Program-made: the position numbers and the translations under genes | DNA from: Promicromonospora sp. MEB111 | GTDB lineage: Bacteria > Actinomycetota > Actinomycetes > Actinomycetales > Cellulomonadaceae | Assembly (NCBI RefSeq): GCF_030209445.1 | Contig: NZ_JARVSD010000016.1 | Coordinates: 62,001 to 126,000, forward strand | Direction: 5' to 3' | DNA length: 64,000 bases | Notes under the pieces: generated by a model | Told to the model about the DNA's origin: nothing | Database searches by the model: none | What the model saw: the letters and a program-made list of their open reading frames with translations, nothing else | Shown: positions 16,506 through 23,799 of the stretch, piece after piece | Layout of the letters: each line of letters opens with the position of its first letter | Position numbering within the stretch: position 1 is the first letter of the stretch

Positions 16506-18374
16506 TCAGGCGATCGGGCCCTGATAGCTCATCCAGTAGTCGATCGCCTCGGGGCGCGGGCGGGCGGTCATGCCGCTGGGGACGCCGAGCTCCATGACCC
16601 GGTCCGGTGACCGGTCGAACGTGGGCCATCCGGGCAGGCCCGGCCCGTTGGGGTCCCCGGTCCGCACGAAGTTGAGCCAGTACCCGCTGAGCTGGTCGCG
16701 CAGCACGTGGTCGGCCTGGCCGTAGTCGGCGTCGCCGTCCGCGCCGAGGTTGTCGAAGGCGTACATCACCTCCGCGCCGTGGTAGGCCCCGTACTCCTGA
16801 AGGCTCGCGTCGGGCGGGGTGTGCGTGAAGAGGTACAGGTAGGCGGGCGCCTGACCGCTGAGGGTCTGGAGGTGTGCCCACCGGTACATCGCGCGGGTGA
16901 AGACCCGGTCGGTCTGGGCCTGCAGGAGCGAGTCGAGCACCTGTTCCTCGGTCTCGCCGGGATACAGGTCGAGGAACGTCGCGGCGTCGTCGCCGTGGTC
17001 CGCCTGGGCCGTCGCCCGGTACTCCGCGGGGGTCATGGGTTCGGGCGGGAAGGCCCGGATCAGGGAGTCCTCGTCCGCGTTGCTGCCCACCATCGTCGGC
17101 ACGTCGAGCTGGTCCCCTGCCGCGTAGATCTCCGCCGGGCTGCGGTCGAGCACGTGCCCGTCCACCGACGGGCGCCAGTGCGGGCCGACGGCGGCGGCCG
17201 CCTCGACGATCCGGTCGACAGGCAGGTCGCGCACCTGGTCGACCGTGTCGACGCCGAGTTCCTGGAGCAGCCGTGTCCCCGCGTCCTCCGCGACGGCCCG
17301 CGAGTCGCTCTGGTCGCCGCCCTCGGTGTTCCCCTCGGTGCCCATGCACGCCCCGCTGCTGCCGATGATGCCGTCCACGAGGCCCTTCGCCAGGGGCGTC
17401 GCCCCCAGGATGCAGACGCTCTCCCCGCCCGCGGACTCGCCCGCCGCGGTCACCCGGTCCGGGTCGCCGCCGAACGCGGCGACGTTCCGCCGCACCCAGT
17501 CCAGCGCGGCGACCTGGTCCAGGATCCCGTAGTTGCCCGACGCGCCGTACGCCGACTCCGCCGCCAGGTCCGGGTGCGACAGGAAGCCCAGGACGCCCAG
17601 CCGGTAGTTGATCGTGATCACGATCGCCTCACCGGTGGAGGCCAGCGACTCGCCGTCGTACAGGGGCAGGGCGCCCGAGCCGGTGGCGAAGCCGCCGCCG
17701 GGCACGTAGACGAGCACGGGCAGGTCGGCCGACGCCGGCCGCGTGGGACGCCAGACGTTGAGGTAGAGGCTGTCCTCGCTGACCGGGTACGGGTTGAGGA
17801 ACGTGTCCTCCAGCGGGATGTCGACGACCCGCGTCAGCGCCCGGGTGGTGAACGTCGTGGTGCCCTGGACCGGCACCGCCGAGAAGCGGTCCGCGACCAG
17901 CACCTCGGAACGCGGCTCGGCAGGCCGCGGTGCCCGCCAGCGCAGCTCCCCGACCGGGGGCTGGGCGTAGGGCACCCCGGCGAAGATCTCGACCGTGCCC
18001 TCGTCGTTGCGCACGCCCGTCACCGGACCCTCCCGCGTCTCGACCGGCGCCGTGGCCTCCCGCTGCGTGCCCCCGGCCACCCGAGGCTGCGGGCCCGGAT
18101 GGGCGAGCACGGCGATGCCGCACACGAGCGCGGCGGCCACCAGCCACGCCCCCACCCGGAGCAGGACGCCACGCCGCAGCCACCAGGGAGCGGTCAGCAC
18201 CAGCGCCACCAGGAGCGCCGTGACCAGGGCCCAGCCCCACCACGGGGTCCCGTTGAGCCAGCTCAGCGTCAGCGCCGCGGCGGCCACGAGCGCGAACGGC
18301 GCCCAGAACCAGGCCGAGCGCCGCGAGGCACCGGATCGGGACGTGCGAGGTGTCGCCTGCTCGGTGATCGCCAC
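16506..18374 (-). CDS. Membrane-anchored type B carboxylesterase
   Basis: 622 residues. The first about 100 residues hold three hydrophobic helices (AFWAP-type segments such as FALVAAAALTLSWL, WALVTALLVALVL and VGAWLVAAALVCGIAVL), then a complete type B carboxylesterase: EIFAGVPYAQPPVGELRWR, EDSLYLNVW, PVLVYVPGGGF (oxyanion), GESAGGES (nucleophile), NADEDSLI (acid) and YGAYHGAEV (His). The three-helix anchor is unusual, since most bacterial relatives are soluble or have one signal peptide. The catalytic domain should face outside. GTG start. The TetR gene lies upstream on the same strand and may control it. Confidence 0.85.
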   Translation of the reverse strand: MAITEQATPRTSRSGASRRSAWFWAPFALVAAAALTLSWLNGTPWWGWALVTALLVALVLTAPWWLRRGVLLRVGAWLVAAALVCGIAVLAHPGPQPRVAGGTQREATAPVETREGPVTGVRNDEGTVEIFAGVPYAQPPVGELRWRAPRPAEPRSEVLVADRFSAVPVQGTTTFTTRALTRVVDIPLEDTFLNPYPVSEDSLYLNVWRPTRPASADLPVLVYVPGGGFATGSGALPLYDGESLASTGEAIVITINYRLGVLGFLSHPDLAAESAYGASGNYGILDQVAALDWVRRNVAAFGGDPDRVTAAGESAGGESVCILGATPLAKGLVDGIIGSSGACMGTEGNTEGGDQSDSRAVAEDAGTRLLQELGVDTVDQVRDLPVDRIVEAAAAVGPHWRPSVDGHVLDRSPAEIYAAGDQLDVPTMVGSNADEDSLIRAFPPEPMTPAEYRATAQADHGDDAATFLDLYPGETEEQVLDSLLQAQTDRVFTRAMYRWAHLQTLSGQAPAYLYLFTHTPPDASLQEYGAYHGAEVMYAFDNLGADGDADYGQADHVLRDQLSGYWLNFVRTGDPNGPGLPGWPTFDRSPDRVMELGVPSGMTARPRPEAIDYWMSYQGPIA

Positions 18375-18448
18375 GATCTCTTTCCCTTGTCGACTTCTCG
18401 TCCGAGCCGCCGCGTCAGCGGCAGCGCCGGATCAGGGTAGCCCAAATT

Positions 18449-18472
18449 GTCCGAGTGGATATTTTGACGGAC
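18449..18472. promoter_or_regulatory. Possible TetR operator before the carboxylesterase gene
   Basis: GTCCG-N14-CGGAC, an inverted repeat in the AT-richer stretch between the TetR stop and the carboxylesterase start. Its position is right for an operator, but the arms are short. Confidence 0.3.
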
Positions 18473-18475
18473 CGC

Positions 18476-19098
18476 CTACTCCGGGCTCTGCGCAGGCGGA
18501 TCCAGGAGACGGTCCAGGACCAGGAGCGAGGCCTCCATGTCGACCTCGCGGTCGAGCAACCACTGCGTCGACAGGCCGTCCGCCGCTGCGACCAGGAGGC
18601 CGGCCGTGGCCTCGAGCGGGATGTCCGATCGCACGGTGCCCGCCGCGCGTGCGCTCTCCAGGACCGCGCCGACCTGCCGCCGAAGACGCGCGTAGCGCTC
18701 CACGAAGTAGGCGTGGCTGCGCTCGTTGCCGGACTCGAGGGCCCGGGCGACCATGTTCCCCAGCAGCGCCGTCAGGCCCGGGACCCGTGCGCTGTAGCGG
18801 GCCGACCGGCGCAGGAGGTCGGCCAAGGTCTCGTCCTGGACCTGGGCGCCGAAGCGCAGGTCGTGCTCGCGCAGCACCTCGAGGAACAGTTGCTCGCGGG
18901 TCCCGAAGTGGTGCACCAGCACGGGGTGGTGACGCCGATGGAAGTGGCGATCGCGCGCAGCGACGTACCCTCGAAGCCGAGCTCGTCGTACACGGACAGC
19001 ACCTTGTCGACGATCTGTCGGCGGCGCTCGGCGCTCTTCGCGTACGGCCCACGGCGCTCGCCCCTCCGTGCCGGCTCGGCTCCTGCCGCCTGGTCCAC
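18476..19098 (-). pseudogene. TetR family regulator, frameshifted in the HTH
   Basis: The first part (GTG start at 19098) encodes PYAKSAERRRQIVDKVLSVY, DELGFEGTSLRAIATSIGVT, the TetR helix-turn-helix. At about 18926-18933 the frame must shift by one base to continue as HPVLVHHFGTREQLFLEVLR and the ligand domain ending LLDPPAQSPE. On the coding strand the junction reads GTCACCACCCCGTG; one extra C (ACC CAC CCC) restores ISxxHPVLVHHF, as in relatives. So there is a single-base deletion in a C-rich run, either a real knockout or a sequencing error. Restored, the protein has about 207 residues. It lies upstream of the carboxylesterase. Confidence 0.8.
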
Positions 19099-19179
19099 TG
19101 CCGTTCCCCTTCCGTGGTGACTTCACCTTCCAGTCCGCACATCGTAGGTAGGGGGCGACCGGCCACCGGCGGCGACGCG

Positions 19180-20031
19180 TCAACCGTCTTCCGGTTCGAG
19201 GTCTGCGACCCCGGACCGGAGAAGTCCCTCCAGGTCACGTTCGCCGTCGCGGCTCTGGGCACCGGCCGCCAGTCCTCCGCGGATCAGCTTCTCCGCGGCG
19301 GGCCGGGCGATCTGCTGCGCCCAGGCCTCATGCTCCCGCGCGTACCCGTCGCTCAGGTCCTGCGGCCTGATCGCACGCTTGGCCGCCGCGATCACACCGT
19401 CCGGCAGGTCTGCGACGTGGCGAGCGAGCCGGTCGACGAACGCGTCCAGGTCGGCAGCAGGCAGTGCCCGGTTGACCCACCCGTAGCGCTCGGCGGTCGC
19501 GGCGTCGAAGAGGTCTGCGCCGAGGACGATCTCCAGGGCACGATGACGCCCGACCCGACCGGTCACGTACTGCGTGCCACCGCCTCCCGGGACGATGCCC
19601 ATCAGCGCCTCGATCTGACCAAGACCGGCGCCCTCGGCAGCGGCGAACGTCATGTCCGCCGCGGCCACGAACTCAGCTCCCCCACCGCGCGCGATCCCGG
19701 CCAGCTTCACGATCGTCACCTGCGGCTGAGACCTGAGCGCTTCACCCAGCCCCTGGAAGACGTTGACGCCGCCTGGCAGGCCGGCCTCGAACCGGTCGAA
19801 CGCGTCCGGCGCGTCGATCAGGGACATGTCGACGTGCGCGATGAAGAACTCGGGGTTCGCACTGTCGAACACGATCACCCGCACCGACTCGTCGTCCCGC
19901 AGCGCCGCCAACAGGTGGCGCAGGTCGGCCATCAGAGCCACGTCGAGCACGTTGACGGGCGGGTTGTCGATGGTCACGCGAGCGATGCCCGCTTCCCGGG
20001 AGACGTGCAACGTCGTGTAGTCGCGGGACAT
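19180..20031 (-). CDS. Enoyl-CoA hydratase/isomerase family protein
   Basis: 283-residue crotonase-fold protein. IARVTIDNPPVNVLDVALM and FDSANPEFFIAHVDMSLI give the CoA-binding loop, KLAGIARGGGAEFVAAADM the oxyanion-hole segment, and QIEALMGIVPGGGGTQY the second active-site segment. The usual catalytic glutamates are not unambiguous, so it may be a hydratase, an isomerase or another crotonase activity. GGAG lies eight bases before the ATG at 20031. Divergent from an HxlR regulator with a shared 121-base promoter region, suggesting aldehyde- or redox-responsive control. Confidence 0.83.
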   Translation of the reverse strand: MSRDYTTLHVSREAGIARVTIDNPPVNVLDVALMADLRHLLAALRDDESVRVIVFDSANPEFFIAHVDMSLIDAPDAFDRFEAGLPGGVNVFQGLGEALRSQPQVTIVKLAGIARGGGAEFVAAADMTFAAAEGAGLGQIEALMGIVPGGGGTQYVTGRVGRHRALEIVLGADLFDAATAERYGWVNRALPAADLDAFVDRLARHVADLPDGVIAAAKRAIRPQDLSDGYAREHEAWAQQIARPAAEKLIRGGLAAGAQSRDGERDLEGLLRSGVADLEPEDG

Positions 20032-20043
20032 GGAAGTGCTCCG

Positions 20044-20077
20044 TTCGGTATTCGGTAGGCATCTAGGTTCCCGATGC
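20044..20077. promoter_or_regulatory. Candidate HxlR operator: direct and inverted repeats
   Basis: TTCGGTA is repeated in tandem (20044-20050, 20051-20057), followed by GCATC-N9-GATGC (20059-20077). Both lie in the divergent promoter region of the crotonase-like gene and the HxlR gene. Confidence 0.4.
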
Positions 20078-20152
20078 ATACTTACCGTGCGGGCGAGAAC
20101 AACCGACGTCAATAACGCACTTTGGCCATCGTTAGGATCATGGAGGATACCG

Positions 20153-20542
20153 ATGACAGCGCAACAGACCCTCCCGGCCGGGGATCAGAAGGTCGTCCTG
20201 CGTTCCGACTGCCCGAGCCGGCCGATCCTCGACCAGATCGCGGACAAGTGGTCGATGATGGTGATGACGGTGCTCGAGGAGCCCACCCGGTTCAACGAGA
20301 TCAAGCGCCGCCTGGAGGGCGTGACGCAGCGGGTCCTGACCCAGACGCTGCGCCGCCTGGAGCGCAACGGGATGATCGTGCGCACCGTCCTGCCCACCGC
20401 GCCGGTCGGTGTCGAGTACTCCCTCACGCCACTGGGCGAGTCCCTGCGGGAGCCGTTCGGTCACCTGTACAGCTGGACGATCGACAACGCCGACGAGATC
20501 CTCGCGCGCCAGGCCGACTACGACGGCCGGTCCGACCGCTGA
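20153..20542 (+). CDS. HxlR family transcriptional regulator
   Basis: 129-residue winged-helix regulator. SDCPSRPILDQIADKWSMMV is the family N-terminus with its conserved cysteine, which in several HxlR proteins senses aldehydes or oxidants; FNEIKRRLEGVTQRVLTQTL and RRLERNGMI form the recognition region and EYSLTPLGESL the wing. The ATG at 20153 has GGAGG six bases upstream; the frame is open further upstream but has no better start. Divergent from the enoyl-CoA-hydratase-like gene. Confidence 0.88.
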   Translation: MTAQQTLPAGDQKVVLRSDCPSRPILDQIADKWSMMVMTVLEEPTRFNEIKRRLEGVTQRVLTQTLRRLERNGMIVRTVLPTAPVGVEYSLTPLGESLREPFGHLYSWTIDNADEILARQADYDGRSDR

Positions 20543-20600
20543 GGCACCGCGGCCGTACGGCTCTCGAGCGTCGGCCGGTCACTCTCCCCGCGGGCCGAAC

Positions 20601-20631
20601 TTGACCCTGTTCCAGGAACACAGTTCTCAAT
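20601..20631 (+). promoter_or_regulatory. MerR-type promoter with 19-bp spacer (autoregulatory)
   Basis: TTGACC, a 19-base spacer, and CTCAAT. The spacer holds TGTTCC-A-GGAACA, a perfect dyad. An over-long spacer with a dyad inside is the hallmark of MerR-activated promoters. It lies 92 bases before the MerR gene at 20723 and has a near copy at 22924-22954. Confidence 0.65.
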
Positions 20632-20722
20632 GGGCGGGCATCCGAGCGCACAACCGCTCGGGCAGGAAGGACGTGATGAGTCTGGGACACAGGTCCCGGC
20701 GTGGAGCGAGCGGAGGCAGGCC

Positions 20723-21487
20723 GTGGCCTGGAGCACCCGTGAGCTAGCCGACCTGGCGGGCACGACCGTCAACACCGTGCGGCACTACCACCGGCGTGGT
20801 CTGCTCGAAGAACCAGACCGCCGGACGAACGGATACAAGCAGTACGGCGTTCCCCACCTGATCCGCCTGCTGCAGATCAGGCGCCTGCGCGACATCGGTG
20901 TCCCGATCGCACAGATCGAGCGCCTGGACTCCGGCGTCGGGACCTCCCCGGAGGTCCTGGCAGCCATCGACGCGAGCCTCGCCGAGACGATCGAACGCAG
21001 CAGCCGGGCACGCGCCGAGATCGCCGACATGATGGAGCACGGTTCGATCACCGAGGTGGCACCGGGGTTCGCCAGGGTGGCACCGCGACTGTCCCCGTCC
21101 GAGCGATCCCTGACGCTCATCTACTCCCAGCTGTACCAGCCCGACGTGATGGAGGACGTCCGCGAGATGCTCGATGCCGACGTCGACGCCGCGACGGTCG
21201 AGTTCGAGACACTGCCCCCGGACGCCGACGAGGCGACCCGGGATCGTCTCGTGGCGCAGTTCGCACGGACCATCGCCCAGGCCCTGACGACCTACTCGTG
21301 GATCCGTACACCGCAGGAGCACCTGCGACAGACGCCGATGTCGACCGCCGTCACCATGGTCGAAGCGATGCAGGAGATCTACAACAGCGCACAGCTGGAC
21401 GTCCTGACACGAGCCGCGGAACTCGCCCGGGTGCAAGCCGGCGAGGCACCAGGGGTGACGTCAACGCGCAGCCCTCATGGCACCTGA
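20723..21487 (+). CDS. MerR family transcriptional regulator
   Basis: 254 residues from the GTG at 20723, with GGAGG six bases upstream. WSTRELADLAGTTVNTVRHY, RRGLLEEPDR and QYGVPHLIRLLQIRRLRDIG form the MerR winged helix; a coiled dimerisation helix (ASLAETIERSSRARAEI) and a roughly 130-residue C-terminal domain follow, larger than in metal-sensing members, so it probably binds an organic ligand. The paired 19-bp-spacer promoters at 20601 and 22924 are likely targets. It is followed by the MoaF/SnoaL-like and MarR genes, which have their own operator. Confidence 0.87.
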   Translation: MAWSTRELADLAGTTVNTVRHYHRRGLLEEPDRRTNGYKQYGVPHLIRLLQIRRLRDIGVPIAQIERLDSGVGTSPEVLAAIDASLAETIERSSRARAEIADMMEHGSITEVAPGFARVAPRLSPSERSLTLIYSQLYQPDVMEDVREMLDADVDAATVEFETLPPDADEATRDRLVAQFARTIAQALTTYSWIRTPQEHLRQTPMSTAVTMVEAMQEIYNSAQLDVLTRAAELARVQAGEAPGVTSTRSPHGT

Positions 21488-21507
21488 GAGCGGGAATCGA
21501 CCCGTTG

Positions 21508-21523
21508 ACTTGAATGTTCAACT
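21508..21523. promoter_or_regulatory. MarR-type operator overlapping a -35 element
   Basis: AC-TTGAA-TG-TTCAA-CT, a 16-base inverted repeat of the TTGAA/TTCAA class recognised by many MarR proteins. It adjoins GTTGAC (a -35 candidate at 21504-21509) and lies 40 bases before the gene that precedes the MarR regulator, giving a simple autorepression circuit. Confidence 0.65.
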
Positions 21524-21563
21524 CAGCGACCGGGGCCTCCGGGACACGAAGGAAAGGATCGCC

Positions 21564-22277
21564 ATGACCGCGCCGATGATCGGCAAGACCTACACGTTCG
21601 ACATGGGGTGGCTGAAGGTGCGGTTCACCTTCGACTCCGAGTCGAAGGGCAGCTTCGTCGTCGAGGAGGGAGGCGGACTGACTCCCAACGGACATGCCGA
21701 GACCGTCGCTCTCGACCTGAAGGAGATCCGCGACGGCGTCTTCATGAACTCCTGGACAGAAGCCAGTGGCGCGACGGTGACCCACGTGGAGGACTTCACG
21801 AACTCGACCCTGTACTCGAACGTCACGGTCGACGGCACCCTGTACAACTTCGTCGGGACCATCACGGAGGTGGCCAGCGCCATACCCGACACGACGGTCA
21901 CCGAGGACGACCAGGCGAAGCGCAACACCCAGATCGTGCTCACCGCGATGCGCGAGCTCTTCGCCGAGAAGGACCTGACCGCTCTGGAGCGCTACTGGGC
22001 CGAGCCGTACGTGCAGCACAGCCCGCAGCTGCCCGACGGCCTGGACACGCTGCGCTCCGCCGTGCCCGGCCTGCAAGGATTCTCCTGGGAGCCGCAGCGC
22101 ATCGCCGCCCAAGGCGACCTCGTGTTCACCCACAGCATCGTGCACGGCTGGGCGGCGGGTCCTGTGGTGATCGTCGACATCTACCGGTTGGAGAACGGAC
22201 GCATCGTCGAGCACTGGGACGTCGTCCAGGACCTCACCCCGCCCGCGTCGACGGCCAGCGGCAACCCCATGGTGTGA
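21564..22277 (+). CDS. MoaF-related and SnoaL-like two-domain protein
   Basis: 237 residues. The first about 105 residues (IGKTYTFDMGWLKVRFTFDS, FMNSWTEASGATVTHVEDF and VTVDGTLYNFVGTI) match the lipocalin-like MoaF-related domain. After a short linker, residues 115-230 (LFAEKDLTALERYWAEPYVQ, QHSPQLPDG, VDIYRLENGRIVEHWDVVQD) match SnoaL/NTF2-like proteins. Both folds are small cone-shaped ligand-binding or catalytic barrels; the activity is unknown and no catalytic residue can be assigned. AAGGAAAGG ribosome site. A MarR gene follows after a strong hairpin, and the MarR-type operator precedes it, so a small lipophilic ligand is likely. Confidence 0.72.
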   Translation: MTAPMIGKTYTFDMGWLKVRFTFDSESKGSFVVEEGGGLTPNGHAETVALDLKEIRDGVFMNSWTEASGATVTHVEDFTNSTLYSNVTVDGTLYNFVGTITEVASAIPDTTVTEDDQAKRNTQIVLTAMRELFAEKDLTALERYWAEPYVQHSPQLPDGLDTLRSAVPGLQGFSWEPQRIAAQGDLVFTHSIVHGWAAGPVVIVDIYRLENGRIVEHWDVVQDLTPPASTASGNPMV

Positions 22278-22290
22278 CCACGAGCATTCC

Positions 22291-22324
22291 CGGGAGGAGC
22301 GAGGCAACGGCCGTGCTCCTCCCG
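22291..22324. other. 10-bp hairpin between the MoaF-like and MarR genes
   Basis: CGGGAGGAGC (22291-22300) pairs perfectly with GCTCCTCCCG (22315-22324) across a 14-base loop. It lies directly before the MarR ribosome site and has no T-run, so partial termination or mRNA processing that lowers MarR expression is more likely than full termination. Confidence 0.55.
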
Positions 22325-22345
22325 CCTCGACGAGAGGACGAGACC

Positions 22346-22927
22346 GTGACGCCGGAATCGAGCACGCCGCCGACGAGCGCGCCGCCGCCAAGCACGGAGC
22401 GCGCCGCCCACGCGCAGACGGGCCCCGACGACAGCCCCGGCCGGGTCGCCGCCTGGGAGGACCTGATCCTGGCGATGCACCTGCTCGAGACCGCTCTGGA
22501 ACGGCAGGCGCAGCGCGACGGCGGTGTGTCGCACGGCCACTTCAAGCTGCTCGTGCTCTTGAACGCCGCCGAGGACCGGACCCTGGGACTCAAGAGCCTC
22601 GCCGACAGCCTTCGCTTCTCGCTCAGCCGTATCAGCCACGCCCTGACGGCCCTCGAACGTCAGGGGCTCGTGACGCGCCGTCTCGTACCGGGCGGACGGC
22701 GCTCGTCCGAGGCGACACTCACCGACGACGGTCGGCGGCTGGTGGCCCGCGTGCTGCTCGCCCAGCGGCGCGAGATCCGCGACCCGCTGTTCGACGACCT
22801 CGGCGACCTCGCCACCCTCGCACTCGGCGACGTCAGCACGCGCCTGATCAGGTCTCTCGACGAGGGCGGTGCCACCGGAACCAGGAGTGACACCGCCAGA
22901 CCGAAGCAGGACCCGGCCCAGCCTTGA
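22346..22927 (+). CDS. MarR family transcriptional regulator
   Basis: 193 residues from GTG 22346 (AGAGGA seven bases upstream). The Pro/Ser-rich N-terminal tail of about 35 residues is followed by the MarR core: WEDLILAMHLLETALERQAQ, FKLLVLLNAAEDRTLGLKSL, ADSLRFSLSRISHALTALER, QGLVTRRLVPGGRRSSEATL. The C-terminal helices of the dimer interface are present, with a short hydrophilic tail. Co-transcribed with the MoaF/SnoaL-like gene and presumably represses it through the site at 21508. An alternative upstream GTG at 22313 lies inside the hairpin. Confidence 0.87.
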   Translation: MTPESSTPPTSAPPPSTERAAHAQTGPDDSPGRVAAWEDLILAMHLLETALERQAQRDGGVSHGHFKLLVLLNAAEDRTLGLKSLADSLRFSLSRISHALTALERQGLVTRRLVPGGRRSSEATLTDDGRRLVARVLLAQRREIRDPLFDDLGDLATLALGDVSTRLIRSLDEGGATGTRSDTARPKQDPAQP

Positions 22928-22954
22928 CCCTGCCCCAGAGCACAGGTTCGACTA
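22924..22954 (+). promoter_or_regulatory. Second MerR-type promoter, 19-bp spacer
   Basis: TTGACC-N19-CGACTA; the spacer CTGCCCCAGAGCACAGGTT matches that at 20607-20625 at 14 of 19 positions. The -35 overlaps the MarR stop codon. It points into a stretch with no convincing gene. Confidence 0.5.
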
Positions 22955-23255
22955 CGGCGATGGTGACCGGCCTCCCCGACGGTCCGCCAACGAGATCCGA
23001 CCCGCGACAACCTGAGAAGGAACAGCGTGGCATCTCGGTCGAGATCGACGCCCTCACCGGACACAGCGAACTCAGCGACCTGGCCGCCGCCTACCTCGTG
23101 GTCGTGGTCGTCGTCCTGGTCAGGCACCCACCGCTGAGCACGCACACCCCGTCACCACCGCGCTCGCGACGGCGACCGACCGACGGCACGCGCCACGGCG
23201 GGTCAGGGCGGGGCAGGACTGATGGATCGTCCTGCCAGGCCCTACGCTGGCGCCC
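22955..23255. other. Stretch without a convincing gene downstream of a MerR-type promoter
   Basis: An open frame from ATG 22960 runs to 23259, but its second half is Arg/Pro/Ser-rich and unlike a real protein; another frame, from a GTG at 23029 with AAGGA before it, gives a 36-residue Trp/Ser-rich peptide. The segment around IDALTGHSELSDLAAAYLVV looks protein-like but matches nothing I recognise. It may be a gene remnant. Confidence 0.4.
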
Positions 23256-23597
23256 ATGACTGAGAGCTCGGGCGCCGGCGTCGAGGCCTTGCTCGGTGAG
23301 GACACCGTCTCGCTCGCCGCCAGCACGTTCGTGACGGTGTTCACCGGCGTCGGGCTGGGGCACGAACAAACCCGGCACGAGGTGGACAAGGATCTCCGCC
23401 GCCGGTTCGGGAAGCCTCGCAGCAGCGACGACCACTATGCCTACGAGGCAGTCGTCCTTCAGCTCGTCCTGGTGTGGGAGCAGGCGCGGATCGCCGCCCG
23501 GGCACACTCGGGTGCTCTCGTCCTGCTGCCCGACGGAGCCCGGCTGCTCGCCACCTCGAATGCGGCCGACACGCTGCGCGCCCTGCTTTCGCGGTGA
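23256..23597 (+). CDS. Hypothetical protein, 113 aa
   Basis: I do not recognise a family. The protein is acidic to neutral, with one mixed amphipathic region (DHYAYEAVVLQLVLVWEQAR) and a C-terminal ALVLLPDGARLLATSNAADT segment; no signal peptide or clear membrane helix. The first part mentions GHEQTRHEVDKDLRRRFGKP, possibly helical. Leaderless start: TACGCT lies at 23243-23248, seven bases before the ATG. It stands alone. Confidence 0.65.
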   Translation: MTESSGAGVEALLGEDTVSLAASTFVTVFTGVGLGHEQTRHEVDKDLRRRFGKPRSSDDHYAYEAVVLQLVLVWEQARIAARAHSGALVLLPDGARLLATSNAADTLRALLSR

Positions 23598-23632
23598 AGA
23601 CCTAGCCGGCACATCCCCACCATTGGGCTGAC

Positions 23633-23764
23633 ATGTCGTCTCACACCCTAGCCATCACGGCAGAAGTCCGTGCAGCAGTCCTGGCCTCAAGTGGCCGTCG
23701 TTGTCCACCACAGTCACAACGCCCTGCAGCAGCCATGCAGCAGACGCCACTCCCGCCGTGGTAG
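23633..23764 (+). other. Small open frame, possible HNH endonuclease N-terminal relic
   Basis: 43 codons from ATG 23633. The first 24 residues (LAITAEVRAAVLASSGRRCP) resemble the start of HNH nucleases, in which VRxxVLxRxGxRC leads into a CxxC zinc site; here the second Cys and everything after it are missing and the frame ends at 23764. It could be a remnant or chance. Confidence 0.25.
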
Positions 23765-23793
23765 TCGACCTACAACGGGCAGAGCAGTACGTT
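23765..23793 (+). promoter_or_regulatory. Leaderless promoter of the tail-anchored coiled-coil gene
   Basis: TCGACC, a 17-base spacer and TACGTT, with the ATG at 23800 six bases after the -10. Spacing predicts transcription starting at or next to the start codon, so no ribosome site is needed. Confidence 0.6.
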
Positions 23794-23799
23794 TCCCCC

